A DNA stretch of 64,000 nt from the NCBI GenBank assembly GCA_015345905.1, contig JADDTR010000015.1, positions 372,001-436,000 of the forward strand, given 5' to 3'. Each line of letters begins with the position of its first letter. Within the stretch, counting starts at the first letter, position 1. This stretch comes from Aotearoamyces nothofagi (lineage: Eukaryota; Ascomycota; Leotiomycetes; Leotiales; Tympanidaceae). The notes below the pieces were generated by a model that was not told the origin of the DNA, did no database searches, and saw only the letters and a program-made list of their open reading frames with translations. This document shows, piece by piece, positions 1 to 14,864 of the stretch. A program made the translations under genes and the position numbers.

Positions 1-308
1 GATTCACAATGTCATGTTGGTTGCTAGGAAGTCAAGAGCTTCAGCTTAGCTTCTAAGGCGGGTAGATAGGTATATTGACATGATGAGCTTGTCATGCCTC
101 AGGCTGAAACTGACAAGGCCACTCCGCGAACCACGTCGGGAGTAGACAGTTTTATAAAAGCATTTAAGGAACTTCATGAATTCCAAACACAGTTTTTGGA
201 CTTTCTAGAATGAGATCCCCTTGCAGGATACCCCTTTGGCTCTAGATGAGGCCATAATGTTTTCGGTAATTCTCCCATTCGGGTTTACCATGCCATCTTG
301 CTTACAAT
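1..308. other. Upstream region of the golgin gene
   Basis: No open frame of note lies here. It is most likely promoter and 5' leader of the golgin gene that starts at 309. No clear TATA box was seen. Confidence 0.4.
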
Positions 309-3300
309 ATGCAGCGTCTCAAAGGTGCTATTGATTCGAGGATCGCAGAGGAGCAAGCTCGAGCAAAGTCAGCATCATCTACACCTGTGAGGTCGGCATC
401 CACAGCCCGGAGATCAAGTTCAGTGCGGAATGAATCACCATCAACAAGGATTCGACCGAAGACTAAAGTTCCAGACGATGGCTCAAGAGGTATCGACCCT
501 GCCGAGTTTGAACGGGCCTTTGTGATAGAAGACGAATCTGAGCCACCATCTCGCATCGCGACTCCTGTTCCAAGCGATACAAAAGAAGCAACGATGGCAG
601 AAATCGGCGCACCAACTGTGGTCTCCACCGCGAATACAAATGGCGGCGAAGATGTCAAGGAGAAGCACCTTGGCGAGGTGCCAAAGTCTGCAGCTACAAT
701 CGAACTACCAGCAGAAATACGGTCGAAATTACGGAAACTGGAGAAACTTGAATCAAGATATCAAGGTAGGCTAAATTTTCATGACACGCTATTAAGGAAA
801 GCTAACGCAAATCGCAGAACTTCTACGCTCATACCGTATAGCCCATGCCCGTGCCGTATCTATTGAGCCATTCGAGAAAAGGCTCAAGGAGAATACGCCT
901 TTGGTCTCAATCAGCGAGCCTGATGCATTAGTAGAGTATCTAAATCAACTAAATCTACGAGGGGATATGGTTATGGATGAGTTAAAACGTGTCACTACGG
1001 ATCGCGACGAATATAAGAAGAAGTTTGAAGAGGCAGAGAAGCATTCATCAAGTGCACTGAAAGAGCTAGTAGCATTAAAAGCTGGTAAGACTAATTTGGT
1101 TGATGAAGACGTCAAAAGTAGTGCAACTACAAAAGAAGATTCTGCTCAAAACCCCGAACATGAAGCGCATACGGTCAAGTCGCCAGTGGCGTCAGTCCTC
1201 GGTATATTCTCACCGAGACAGAAGCCTCAAGCTCCTAGTGAGAACTCCAAGGACCCTGATGACAGCTTATTCTCGTACGACGAGGAAATTCCACAACTGC
1301 AGTCTGATCTGAAAGCGAAGACATCCCGGATTATAGAGCTCGAATCAGAAGTACACACTCTGCAAACGGATTTGAATGAAGCGCAAGGGACAAATCAAGA
1401 GCTCTCAGAGACATTACAATCACTTGAAAAGGCGCATAAAGAGAACAAGGAAGAATTTTCGCAGACGATGCAGTCTCTAGAGACACAGCTTAAGGAGTCA
1501 AAGGATCTTGTGGATGATGCAACTCGGAAGGACGAACTCAATGCTCTCCAAGAGAGGTTGAAAACGACGACAAAAGCCTTAACAGATCTAGAGGCAAGGC
1601 TCAAAAGACAAGAGCAGGAGGCTAAAGATTCTATGATATCTAATAACCTCGCATTGACCAACGCTGAAAGTTCTAGCAGCAAACTAAAGGAAGAACTGAA
1701 GGATTTGAATATACTAAAAGAGGCTGATGAAGCACGCATCAAAGAGCTTGAGCATCAAGTGCAGTCATTGAAGTACAAGGCGGAGATGGCTGAATCCGAA
1801 AGGGCGTCTAGTGCAGATGTCAAGCCAGTAAACGTTAAGGAGATCTCACCGCCAGTGATACCTACAATTGATACACCCACTAGCGCCTCGAATGCATCGA
1901 AGAAGAAGAACAAGAAGAAAAAGAAGGGCGGCAATGCTGCTAAAGAGCCCACAACCGCGCAGGCCGAAGTTCCTAAAGAAGTGGTAGAAAATGTAGTGGT
2001 AAATTCGTCTGCCGCTGATATCTTACTTGCTGAGATCTCGAGGCTTAAAGATGAGGTAGCCACTCGAGATGCTCAGATAGAGAAACTCCAAACAAAGCGC
2101 AAGACTGAAGAAGACCTCCGAGAAGAGATTGAGAATATGCAGGACAATTTGCTCCATATTGGCCAAGAACACGTTGAAGCTAAGGACAAGATTAAAGAAT
2201 TACAAGCCGAGAAGAAAGCATTGCAAGAGAAAGTTGATGCACTGGAAGCCGCCATGACAGCTCAAATGGACAGCCAGACCAAATCAGCCAATATTGAAGA
2301 AGAGCTTCAGAAGATGGCCTCCGAATACGAAGACCTAAAAGCCAAATCCGTAACCCTTCAAACAGACCTCGGGGCTGCACAGCAACTAGCAACATCACGT
2401 TACAAGGACCTAACCGATCTACGTGATGTTCTCCAGAAAGCTCAGCCCGAATTGAAGTCTCTGCGCTCAGAGAATTCAAGTCTAAAGAGCACAAAGGAGG
2501 AATTATCAACCCGTACAGCTGAGCTGCGCAGGTTGGAAGGGCGAGAGGCAGAATTAAAAGCAGATATTGCTAGTTTCAAAAAGCAAGCAGCCGAACGGGA
2601 CACAGAAGTGAGGACCCTCAATGAAAAAGTAACTCAGGAGACAAATGCACGTCTCAAGGCCGAGGACCAAACCCGGGTTGCGACCCGGGATCTTCGACGA
2701 GCGGAGGCCGATAAGATAGAACTCTCTGCTACTGGCGAAAAAGCCGCCCGAGAATTGAGGAAGGTTCAGGATGAAGCTGGTAAGCTTCGAATTAGAGTCG
2801 GTGACCTTGAAGCTCAGGTTGCCAAACTCACCACTGATAACCAGAGTCTGCGCGAGGAGATTGAGCTTAAAATAGGTCAGTATTCTAGTGCTCAAGGTTT
2901 GGTGGGAAGTATGCGAGACCAAACAGCGGAGATGGCTATGCAGTTGAAAGAGGCTAAGGAGCAATCTGAAAGTCTCGAGGAAGAGCTTGGTGAGGTTCAG
3001 CGCTTACTTGGCGAACGAACGAGAGAGGGCGAGACAATGCGCCGTCTACTTTCAGATGTTGACGAGAGGGCTGATACAAAGATTCGGGAGATGAGGGAGC
3101 GTATGGAAGCTGCAATCGAGGAACGGGATCGTGCTGAAGACGAAGCTTCCACAAATGGTCGACGTCGCGCTCGTGAAATCGATGACCTGAAGAATAAGAT
3201 CCGAGATTTAGAGCGAGATCTTAAACGTGCCTTGGACGATAAAGATGATCTAGAAAGATCCGAGAAGGAGTGGCGAAGGCGACGTGAAGAGGTGGAGAAT

Positions 3301-3805
3301 ATTTCCGAACAGGCTACTCAGGAAGTTAATGACACTCGTACAGCCATGGGCGAACTCCGCGATGCCTTGGATGAGAGTGAGAGACAGACAAGAGAAGCCG
3401 AGAGGCAGAAAGCTGACCTGCGCAAACTGCTCGATGAGGCCAATCAGAAGTATGAGAAGCTACAAAAGACCCTCAAGGTGAAGCAGCAACGACTTGATGA
3501 ACTGTCCAGCACTCATTCATCACGTACGTCGATGGACACGGGTAGCCGGTTGGCTTCTCCTAGTAGGGCGTCCAATGGTAATGTAAATGGCATAATGGAC
3601 TACATATACCTGAAGACTGTTCTGCTGCAATTCCTCGAACAGAGAGACAAGAAACTCCAGGCGCAACTTGTGCCTGTCCTCGGACGGCTCTTGCATTTTG
3701 ACAAGTGAGTTCATCCTACATTCTTTTGAGAGCGTAATCGACTAACCAATTTGCTTCTCAAGGAAGGATGAGCAGAAATGGATTGCTGCTATCTCCGCCA
3801 AGTAA
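309..3805 (+). CDS. IMH1: GRIP-domain golgin, Imh1-like
   Basis: A long coiled-coil tether of the trans-Golgi. In this family the C-terminal GRIP domain binds Arl1-GTP on the Golgi membrane and the coiled coil captures vesicles. Three exons give 1128 residues: 309-765, 818-3704 and 3763-3805 (introns 766-817 and 3705-3762). The first ~150 residues are Ser/Pro-rich and disordered. Nearly all the rest is heptad coiled coil rich in E, K, L and Q, broken by a lysine-rich low-complexity patch near 1900-1930 (KKKNKKKKK). The GRIP domain is at the very end: DYIYLKTVLLQFLEQRDK, then QLVPVLGRLLHF. It is completed by a tiny last exon encoding KDEQKWIAAISAK. The start is the first in-frame ATG. Both splice junctions keep the frame and restore family sequence. 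The fold and role are well supported; the precise choice of Imh1 rests on the GRIP sequence. Confidence 0.92.
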
Positions 3806-5013
3806 TGGCAGAAGCAACGGTGCGAGAACTCACGATAGCCTGTATTTGTCTCTTATATCTAGCGGGGTGCATATCGTCTCAAGCGAATACATCTTCGGGG
3901 AGCGACCGGATGCCTATGGTTGCAGTATACTATACCTTTGTATAAATATTATTTGTATTCGATCGGTTCCGACTATCAAGTGATTATCATGGTTTCTTCT
4001 AGAATGCCTCGTGCATTAGAACGAGCCTTTATTCGATGGCACCATAACCGGGACTTGCTGCTATAAGCTGCCCACCCGATAATCCTGATATATAAATAAG
4101 GTTTAAGACGAATGCGGAAGTCCTCCTCGACGGATTATAGAGGAAAAGAAGCAAAGGAAGACAACCCTACTACATTGCTTAGGTGTCGTTCTGGATTGCT
4201 ACAGATGCTTTTCAGGCTTTATATTCCAGGAACCAGATTGCTATCGGCAGGGATCAAACCCGTACTTGCTACACTACCAGCCAGCGGGACACATGAGTTA
4301 TAACTAACAGTTAAGCATAAGACATACCTTATCTTGTTGCGCAGCTCACCCACCCAAATCGCCATGTGACAGTTTGCGCCCTGTAGACCTTGTAGACTTG
4401 TATGCACAAGTGAATCAGTTTGCGCACTCGTGGAAGCCTCCATTGAACCAATCCCTCGTATGCACTTTCCAGCAGCAGTGAACTGTGGTTGCATCATTGG
4501 GCCAGACCCGGGCACTGCAATGCACACTGCAAGCACACACTCAACGACGCGGCCACAACAGTGTACAAATCCCCGAGGGCAGCGAACCTGCTTCTGGCTT
4601 CATTTTCCTGAGCTTTCTCTATTAGATTTACGAACGACATACGACACAAGTGACCGGTTGTCTCATCCGTAACGTTACAGCCTTGTCTGCTGCACGGAAT
4701 CAGGCACGCAGGACTTCAGATCTCACAGTGTTCCTTTAGTGCCATCCGTGCCGCGCGGGAGACCCTGTAAGCGCCCCTCTTGAGATCTCTAGTACGGTGG
4801 CAGCATGAACGACATCGCAAGAATCCAGATTCACTTTGAAGATTCCAAGATCGCTATCCGGCAAATGAAGACAACAACCGCCATTGTGTGCTGGTGTTCC
4901 ATTTGGCACCTTTGCTAAATCTTGGTAGGTTGTCCATCGCCACTCGTCAAACTCAATCGCAAAGCGCGCTCCGGTGTGATACAAGAATATCCCGCGCCCT
5001 CCAAAAGACCTTG
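3806..5013. other. Intergenic region with a tRNA-like segment
   Basis: No credible protein gene in about 1.2 kb. It holds the golgin 3' end and the leader of the kinase gene. Near 4230-4315 the minus strand reads like a degenerate tRNA or tRNA-derived element, with a B-box-like GGGTTTGATCCC. See findings. Confidence 0.4.
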
Positions 5014-7064
<2,051 letters not shown>

Positions 7065-7648
7065 TAAGGAATGTCTCCTAATCTGGGCGGTGCACTATAG
7101 TGAGATCTGGTGCTTAAACGTATGGAACGATGGCAATGATGGATAAGGAAATGCATTCGTCTTCTGTCTGCCTGTCATTGAAACGACTCTCTTTAGTGTT
7201 CAGGAGCGGCAGAGTGGGACATAGGACGGATGATGGGAGAACAGTGAATAGCGACCAAACATATACGTCAGACGAATCTGGGGGAGGGACTGGTGGGCGT
7301 TCGTAGATAGATCTTGATTTGAGGGGCTTTTGCCCCTGACCGTGTCCCTGCTGTGTAGCGCTCTGCTCTGCCCGCTTCGCGTAGTGCTCGCTGCAATGTC
7401 AATCTTTCACAACTGAGATCCGTACTTCCGATGCATGTGATACATAGCTTCATTATTTATGGATATGCTGAGCCCTCCAGTATGCTTTAGATAGTTATAC
7501 AAGCCTGTGTCCTCCAATGCCGTATTTACCACCCAGTTTGGACTATCCTACCTCCAACTCCATAACCCGTATTATTACAAAGTATTATTCTCCCTTCGAA
7601 CCATTCTGTCTTTGGAGAAGAGGCAGACATCCTCATGACGTTCTGTAC
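7065..7648. other. Convergent intergenic region
   Basis: The 3' regions of the kinase and of the Brl1-like gene meet here. No gene, RNA or repeat was recognised. Confidence 0.4.
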
Positions 7649-9048
7649 TCAATGTCGACTGACTTTCCTGGGACTCCTTTGTCCCGGTGTTTGACTAGGC
7701 ATGATTGACTGAAACGGGGCCCCGAAACCGATTCCATTACCGTACATATCTTGACCAGAAGAGTGGTGCGGTGTCTGTGGCATACCCCACTGATACTCCT
7801 GCGAGGCATGAGATGGCGTGGGAGGGGGATAATATTGTGGGGCCATGGGCGGATGCGAAACTTTAGAGCGGAAGACAGCAAAGCCGACGTTGTTGACTGC
7901 AAGACAGATGGCGAGGATAAGGGCCACAAAGAACTGGGAAATGTTAGTCCATTATTAGAAACTCGCCATGCAGAATAAACATACCATCGCCTTCCAGCTT
8001 ATAGGCTCCACAAAGCTATTAAAGATCTCCGCAAAGGTATGAGCACTGACCCTCGCTCTACCGACTTGACTTGGGTCTTTATTCATGCAAGTCTCCCAGT
8101 TCCGGCAAGCAAACTCCATAGCAGGTACCCGTTGATCTCTGGCGCATCTGTTTTGAGTATATTCTGAAGCACATACGGCCATCTCAGCTAGCACCTCTGC
8201 CGCTGCAGCTTCTGATGCTTTGTCGACATCGGCCCGTATTGTAAGCCAGAAGTTCCAGATAAGGGCCATAACGAGGAAGACCAAGAAAGCATTGAGGATC
8301 ATTTGGACCCAGTATGAGAGAATACTTGGAAGAGTTGGTCTTGACTCCAGACCACTGAGAAATGCCCAAAACCAGCCCTGCGGTGGTGGGGTGATATGGT
8401 TGGAACGATCTCGTCTGCTCCGAGTCTTTCCATTTTCAGAATCAGAGTCAGAGTCCCAGCTTCCCCGTCGATTATTAACCAAAGAATAGTCTCTTTCTAA
8501 ACGCTTCCGTTTCCGTACCTTCTGTACTACCGCATCCCCATATTTACCTCTCCGTAACTCCCCTCGGCCTGGACTGTTGCCTGTGAAGTTCAGACCGTAG
8601 CGCCCAAAAATAGGCTTCTTATCCGACCGAGGGTTGATGAATGGAGTCATGATTTTGATCGTCTTGGCTAGTTCAGGTGTGTCCTCGGTGTCTGCGTTGT
8701 CGGCCGGTGAGGACTCTGCTCCAGAGGCTTCTGAAAAGAGGTCTCGGTCGAAGGGTTTTCTAGGTGTAGTGAAGGATGGGTTACGGAAAGGCGCAGCGGC
8801 ATGCGTAGACGATGCCGAGAAGAAGGTTGATTGGGACTTTTCGGGGGAGATTGCAGGCTTGCTCGGCGATTCGAAGCCTCCTGGAAAGTTACCGTCAGAA
8901 TAAAACATCCAGAATGCTATGGCCAAGATTACAACTCACGCTTCTGTCCTTGCTTCTGTGTTAATTGGTAAAAAGGAGAAGTCACGTCAACAGGACCGTG
9001 AGTGGCCCACTCAAAGTCCATAGGGGATTCATGCGTGCGTCTATCCAT
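7649..9048 (-). CDS. BRL1: Brl1/Brr6-type nuclear envelope protein
   Basis: An integral membrane protein of the nuclear envelope/ER. In yeasts Brl1 and Brr6 act in nuclear pore assembly and membrane lipid homeostasis. Three exons give 429 residues: 9048-8940, 8880-7985 and 7933-7649 (introns 8881-8939 and 7934-7984). The N-terminal half is Ser/Pro-rich. A transmembrane segment (MILNAFLVFLVMALIWNFWL) is followed by a lumenal domain with four cysteines (AVCASEY, NRCARD, EFACRNW, ETCMNKD), the hallmark of the disulfide-bridge nucleocytoplasmic transport domain. A second transmembrane segment (FFVALILAICLAVNNVGF) follows. The tail is Pro/Gln/Ser-rich. The ATG gives MDRRTHESPMDFEW, and both splice joins keep frame. 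Filamentous fungi often have one member, so Brl1 versus Brr6 cannot be chosen here. Confidence 0.9.
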
Positions 9049-9561
9049 GATGTTACTGGAAGAACAATTATCTAAAAGGGAGGTTCCCGGAGACACAGCT
9101 GTCGCTCAAAGTTAGACGTCGCTACAGAGTCTTTGTTTACTTGCGATATTTTGCCTCAGGCTTGCCGTGCCTGGCCTGCTTTATCGGCCTGGCCTGCCAC
9201 TGCCGACGGCGTTATCGCAGCCGTCCACCGGCCACCGACTCACCGATATTCCAGCATCACTATATCCACGGCAGGACTTCCTCCTCTGCAAGCTACCCTT
9301 CTTCAAGGAGCACCTCCAACTGTTCTTGCACTCTGCACTCCAATATCTCTATCCCACCGACCCGGAGGCACGAAATGCTGCGTGGACGAGGCCTACCAAA
9401 GATCCGTCTCGCCCTGCATAACGTGGGCTACTGAGCCTGGAACCTTTATCAGTTAGCCACGGAGTTTGACCTCCACGGGCACTTTTAAGGCCTCACTTCC
9501 ACCCACCGTTCCTTTTCTTTCGATATTCCCAGCAGCGACCACTGTAGCAACGAGCTTCACC
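9049..9561. promoter_or_regulatory. Divergent promoter, BRL1-like / GCV2
   Basis: A 513-base region between two genes read outward. Short open frames on the plus strand at 9133-9456 have no family resemblance and are taken as leader of the glycine decarboxylase gene. Confidence 0.4.
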
Positions 9562-12500
9562 ATGGCTGCTTCACGAGGTGCCATGCGCGCACATTTCAGT
9601 CAATTGGCTGCTCGGTCTCGAAGTTCCCGCCAGAGCATCTCACCGCGCTTACTGCCATGGGCATGTGGGCAGTGCTCATCCTTCCCCACGGCGACTTCTC
9701 AAAAAGCCCTGCACCGAACGTACTACGCAAGTTCCGTCCGCGATGATTCAAACTCGACACCAGTTGTGTCAAAATTGCACGATGTCTTTGCGCCCCTTGA
9801 CACATTCGCCCGCCGCCACATCGGGCCATCTCCCTCGAGTACAGAAGATATGCTCAAAGCTCTTGACCCGCCCGTGAAAACCTTGGATGAGTTTATAGAG
9901 CAGGTCATGCCAGCTAGCATTCTATCTTCATCTAATTTGAGAATTAGCGGACCTAGCAAAGGAGGCCTGGCGGAAAGCCGGGCGGTCGGTGAAGAAGGTT
10001 ATACCGAGTCACAACTCATTGCTAGACTACGAACCATTGCAAATAAGAACAAAATATTCCGCAGCTATATTGGATGTGGCTATGCTGGCACCAGAACACC
10101 AGAAGTCATAAAGAGAAATGTGCTGGAATCACCGGGGTGGTACACCAGTTATACGCCATATCAGCCGGAAATCAGTCAAGGCCGACTCGAGTCACTCTTG
10201 AACTTTCAGACTATGGTGTCTGATTTGACTGCGCTGCCTATAGCAAATGCCTCATTATTAGATGAATCGACTGCAGCTGCTGAGGCGATGACTCTTTCGA
10301 TGAATATGCTTCCTGCATCAAGACAAAAGTCGAACACCAAGACCTTCTTCGTCAGCCACCTTGTGCATCCTCAGACAATAGCAGTTCTTCAAAGCAGAGC
10401 AGATGGTTTCAAAATTAAGATAGAAACTGGTGATGTGCTGGCTGATGGTAGCAAGCGTATCAAAGATCTTGGCAAAGATCTTGTGGGCGTTTTGGTTCAA
10501 TATCCCGATACTGAAGGTGGCGTTGAAGACTTTCAGGCTCTTGCTGATATTATTCACGAGCAGGATGCAACTTTTAGCGTTGCAACTGATCTCCTTGCGT
10601 TGACAGTCCTTACACCTCCTGGTGAATTTGGCGCAGACATCGCTTTCGGAAATGCACAACGTTTTGGAGTACCATTCGGATACGGTGGACCTCACGCTGC
10701 TTTCTTTGCTGTCAGTGATAAATACAAGCGAAAGATTCCTGGCCGACTTATTGGTATCTCCAAGGATCGACTTGGAGACAAGGCACTGAGATTAGCCTTG
10801 CAGACTAGAGAACAGCATATCAGACGTGAAAAGGCTACAAGCAATGTCTGCACCGCTCAAGCGCTTCTAGCAAATATGAGCGCATTCTATGCGGTATACC
10901 ACGGTCCGGAAGGACTCAAGAATATCGCATTAAGGACAATTAACTGCTCCAGAATTCTCGAGGAAAGCATCAAGCGACTGGGCTACGAGACTGGAAAGCG
11001 AGGCAAGGACGATAATGGCAGGGCTTTCTTCGATACCATTGTCGTTGATGTCGGACCTGGTAACGCCAAGAAGATTCTTGATTGGGGAGTTAAAGAACGT
11101 CAGATTAATCTGAGGCTCTTTGGTAACGACCGAGTAGGAATTACTGTGGACGAGACGGTCGACGAGCAAGATCTCACAGATATCCTTTCGATTTTCAGGC
11201 AGTTTGCTCCAAAGCCAGCTGAGATTCACATTATTGATGTGGCTAAGGACCTTGGCAATACATACCCATCAACCTCAAAACCTCTTATTAGGACGTCTGA
11301 ATACCTTACACATCCAGTGTTCAATAGCCACCACTCTGAGACAGAGCTCTTACGATATATTAACCACCTCCAATCCAAGGATCTATCCCTTACGCACTCT
11401 ATGATCCCTCTGGGCTCTTGCACTATGAAACTCAATGCAACTACCGAGATGATCCCAATCACATGGCCAGAATTCTCTTCCCTGCATCCATTTGCTCCTG
11501 TTGATCAAGCCACTGGTTACAAGACTCTGATCGATGAATTAGAAGCTGATCTATCAATTATCACCGGTTTCGATGCTGTATCGCTCCAGCCCAACTCAGG
11601 CGCCCAAGGAGAGTTCACAGGCCTCCGCGTCATTCGTAAGTACCAGGATCAACAGCCTGGAAAGAAGCGAGATATCTGTCTCATTCCTGTATCCGCTCAT
11701 GGTACGAACCCTGCCTCTGCCGCGATGGCTGGTTTGCGAGTGGTAACTGTCAAGTGTGACACAAAATCTGGCAACCTCGACATGCAAGATCTCAAGGCGA
11801 AATGCGAGAAGTACAGCGAGGAGCTTGCTGCAATTATGGTGACATATCCCAGTACTTTTGGGGTGTTTGAGCCTGAAGTCAAGGCAGTTTGTGATATTGT
11901 TCATCAACACGGTGGCCAGGTCTATATGGATGGTGCGAATATGAATGCACAGATTGGCCTGTGCTCACCTGGAGAGATTGGCGCTGACGTGTGTCACTTG
12001 AACCTCCACAAGACTTTCTGTATCCCTCATGGTGGTGGAGGACCAGGTGTTGGACCAATTGGTGTCAAGGCTCATCTCAAGCCATTCCTACCAGGTCATC
12101 CACTTGTTGCAACTGGTGGTGAAAATGCAATTGCGCCTGTTAGTGGTGCCCCATGGGGTAGCGCGAGCATCTTACCCATTAGTTGGGCATATATCAAGAT
12201 GATGGGTAAGTACCAGTTCCACGGACTATCAACACTTACTAACATTCTCTAGGCGGCCGGGGTTTGACTCATGCTACTAAGATTACTCTGCTGAACGCCA
12301 ACTATATCATGTCTCGTCTTCGTCCTTACTATCCTATTGTCTACACCAATGCCGAATCTCGCTGTGCCCACGAGTTTATCCTTGATGCTCGTGGTTTCAA
12401 AGAGAGTTCAGGTATCGAAGCTATTGACATTGCTAAGCGTCTTCAAGATTATGGGTTCCATGCACCGACTATGAGCTGGCCTATCGGAAATACATTGATG

Positions 12501-12870
12501 ATTGAGCCCACTGAGTCAGAGAGCAAGCAGGAATTAGATCGATTCATCGATGCTCTCATTTCAATTAGACAGGAGATCAAGGCCATCGAAGATGGCAAGG
12601 TTCCAAGGGATATCAACGCATTAAAGATGGCGCCACACAGTCAGAAGGATCTTTTGATTGGCGAGTGGGACCGTCCATATACCCGCGAGCAGGCCGCCTA
12701 TCCGTTGTCCTGGCTCAAAGAGAAGAAGTTCTGGCCTAGCGTCACCCGTCTGGATGACAGTGAGTTATTTCCATCAACCCTTTGTTAACACTACTAATCA
12801 ATGTGCAGCATATGGCGACTTGAACCTCTTCTGTACCTGTGGTCCTGTGGAGCCAGTTGATGACGCTTAA
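9562..12870 (+). CDS. GCV2: Glycine dehydrogenase (decarboxylating), P protein
   Basis: The PLP-dependent P protein of the mitochondrial glycine cleavage system. It decarboxylates glycine and passes the aminomethyl group to the lipoyl H protein. Three exons give 1070 residues: 9562-12205, 12253-12759 and 12809-12870. The N-terminus is rich in R, S and A with few acidic residues ([19 protein letters not shown]), a typical mitochondrial presequence. The N half begins with [14 protein letters not shown]. The C half carries the glycine-rich loop and the PLP lysine in [16 protein letters not shown]. Introns of 47 and 49 bases sit after MMG and LDD, and splicing restores GRGLTHATK and [13 protein letters not shown]. 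The start is the first in-frame ATG; the open frame further upstream lacks an ATG. Length is normal for a eukaryotic P protein. Confidence 0.97.
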
Positions 12871-13360
12871 AATGGCATCACTGGTATATCCGCACCATAT
12901 CCAACACAATCACTGTATCTGTCTTTAATTGAGAAAGAGCGGCGCAGCGAATGATGTTTTCAACAAAAGCATTGCCGGGCGTACGTAGGAAGGAATAGCA
13001 TTTTGGCGTTCTAGATATTAAGGCGTCAACCGCCGAATCTGCATATTGCAAGGTTACAGATCTACAGACAATAGAAACTTAAATTTAAAGCCTACATTCT
13101 GATTGTATATTTATTATGGTCAAAATTAGCGATTCCTTGATTTCAAAGATTTTCATGATGCCTAGAAGTACAGCTCTTGTAGTATCGGTGCGGCTGTCTG
13201 ACTCTATTTAAGATGGTCAGCACCAGAATGCAGCAAACCCCGCCACACTATGATTCTTCCTTTGGTTTGGACCCATACTGCTGTGAAAAGCTAGGTGACC
13301 AAAATAGGAGTTTTTACTCACCACTATTATAGTAAGATTGATCTTTAGATTGAAGTACGG
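12871..13360. other. Convergent intergenic region
   Basis: The 3' regions of the P protein gene and of the FAD oxidoreductase gene. AT-rich; nothing else recognised. Confidence 0.4.
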
Positions 13361-14673
13361 CTAAAGGCCAAGTCTCTGCACATCCGCACTTGCTGGCCGT
13401 CCTTGAACCATCTCCGCCATGACCTTTCCAGTACCCAAGCTCAAACTGATACCCCAAGGACCATGACCCGCGGCAAGGAATACTCCACCTTCACCACCAC
13501 CTCTCGTTCTAGTCCCCGCACCGAGTTTGTCATCTGGTATTCTTCCCAAGATAGGCGTACCATTGTTTGTTATAGGTCTGAAGCACAGGGCCTTTCTTAA
13601 TATCTCAAGATCCTCGACATCTTCGGGTAAGCTCAGCATCTTCTTGGAAGCGGCTCGTAACTGCTCCACCGCATTTTCGTCGACCTTAGATTCGGTAGCT
13701 ACAGCCGGAAGTGGTATGGATGAGGAGTTTAACCCAGCGATATAGATCTCGCCCCCTATTCGTGAGAAGATTTCTGGTGCAAAGCCGGCCTCGTCGGTGG
13801 CGAAGACAGCATAGACACCTTTATCGCCATGTCCTCTTGTCCAGCGAGGTGATCGTAAAACGAGCGAATGGCCTGCTAAGGATGTGATGGGCAGCTCGAT
13901 TTTTGCGTCTGGAAACAGCTTCCTGAATACTTGCGGCGACCATGCTCCTGCAGCAATTATAACTCGTGTGCATGGAACATCTACCTCACTACTGGAGTCT
14001 GTTGACACAATCCTGATGCTCGAGAGTTCATCACGTAGATCCCGACTGACGGATACTGCTTCGGCTGGGTGATGTAAGTGTACACCTCGCTCGAGACATT
14101 GAGAAAGAAGAAATTGGGAGAGTCGAAGAGGATCACTGTCATGGCAGGATTTCAGCGATGTTCTAGACTGCTCAAAATATAGGGGTGGCAACTTCAAACC
14201 CACACTTGTGCTGTACCACCTTGCTCACTAATAGTCTCCAACTTATCACCATTTGCTCTCGTTAACCACGGCGGTTCAGCACTGTCACCAGCTACGAGGC
14301 CACCTGTTCCTTGTCCAGCAGCGTTAGCCCTGCTTGTGCCTTGTCTCAGCCAATCATCTCCCCTTACTCCCCCAACCGGATTCCCTGTCGCAGGTGTATA
14401 GCTTGTTGCTGTGCCTCTTGAATATCCCCATTTCTCCTTCCCATCATGCTCCTTTGCCAAACGTTCATGTTCTCTAAAACTTAATGAGCCGAGAGCGGCA
14501 ACGGGCGGCGAATACCAGTCCTCAACTACAAATCCACCAGCGTACCCAGAAGCGGAGGCAAAGAGAGCGGGCGAGGATTCAACGAGGTGGATGGTTGAGG
14601 GAGATTGGGACTGCGAGAGGTAATAGGCCGTTGATGCACCAATAATGCCGGTGCCGAGGATCACAGTTGTCAT
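13361..14673 (-). CDS. FAD-dependent oxidoreductase, DAO family (Tda3-like)
   Basis: A flavoprotein of the D-amino-acid oxidase fold, which oxidises C-N bonds using FAD. Two exons give 414 residues: 14673-14204 and 14135-13361. The N-terminus is a Rossmann dinucleotide site (VILGTGIIGASTAYYL, then an acidic HLVESS end of strand 2). Next come ASGYAGGFVVEDW and, near the C-terminus, RPITNNGTPILGRI and AAGHGPWGISLSLGTGKVMAEM, the usual second FAD-binding part. The break in frame near 14200 is explained by a 68-base intron (14136-14203). Splicing gives TAQVDPLRLSQFLL, the family pattern. SASGYAGGFVVEDW and the overall layout resemble yeast Tda3, a protein tied to endosome-Golgi traffic, but the substrate cannot be read from sequence. 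Confidence 0.82.
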
Positions 14674-14864
14674 CGTGTGAAGATTTGGTGAAGGAAAGAG
14701 AACAGAGTGTCGTAGATATCTGGTCCAGTTGGAGATTATTTGGATGGGGATCTCCTGCCCCTCACTACGTCGTTGTGACAGGGATCACATTGCCCCACCA
14801 TCGCGATTAGATATCGGGGTGCGTGCACGGCTTTGATCTCTTGCACTCCTTTGATGAGCTGGCA

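Noticed and set aside
14136-14210. Apparent frameshift in the FAD oxidoreductase
   Set aside because: A 68-base GT-AG intron explains it. The joined frame reads TAQVDPLRLSQ, as in the family.
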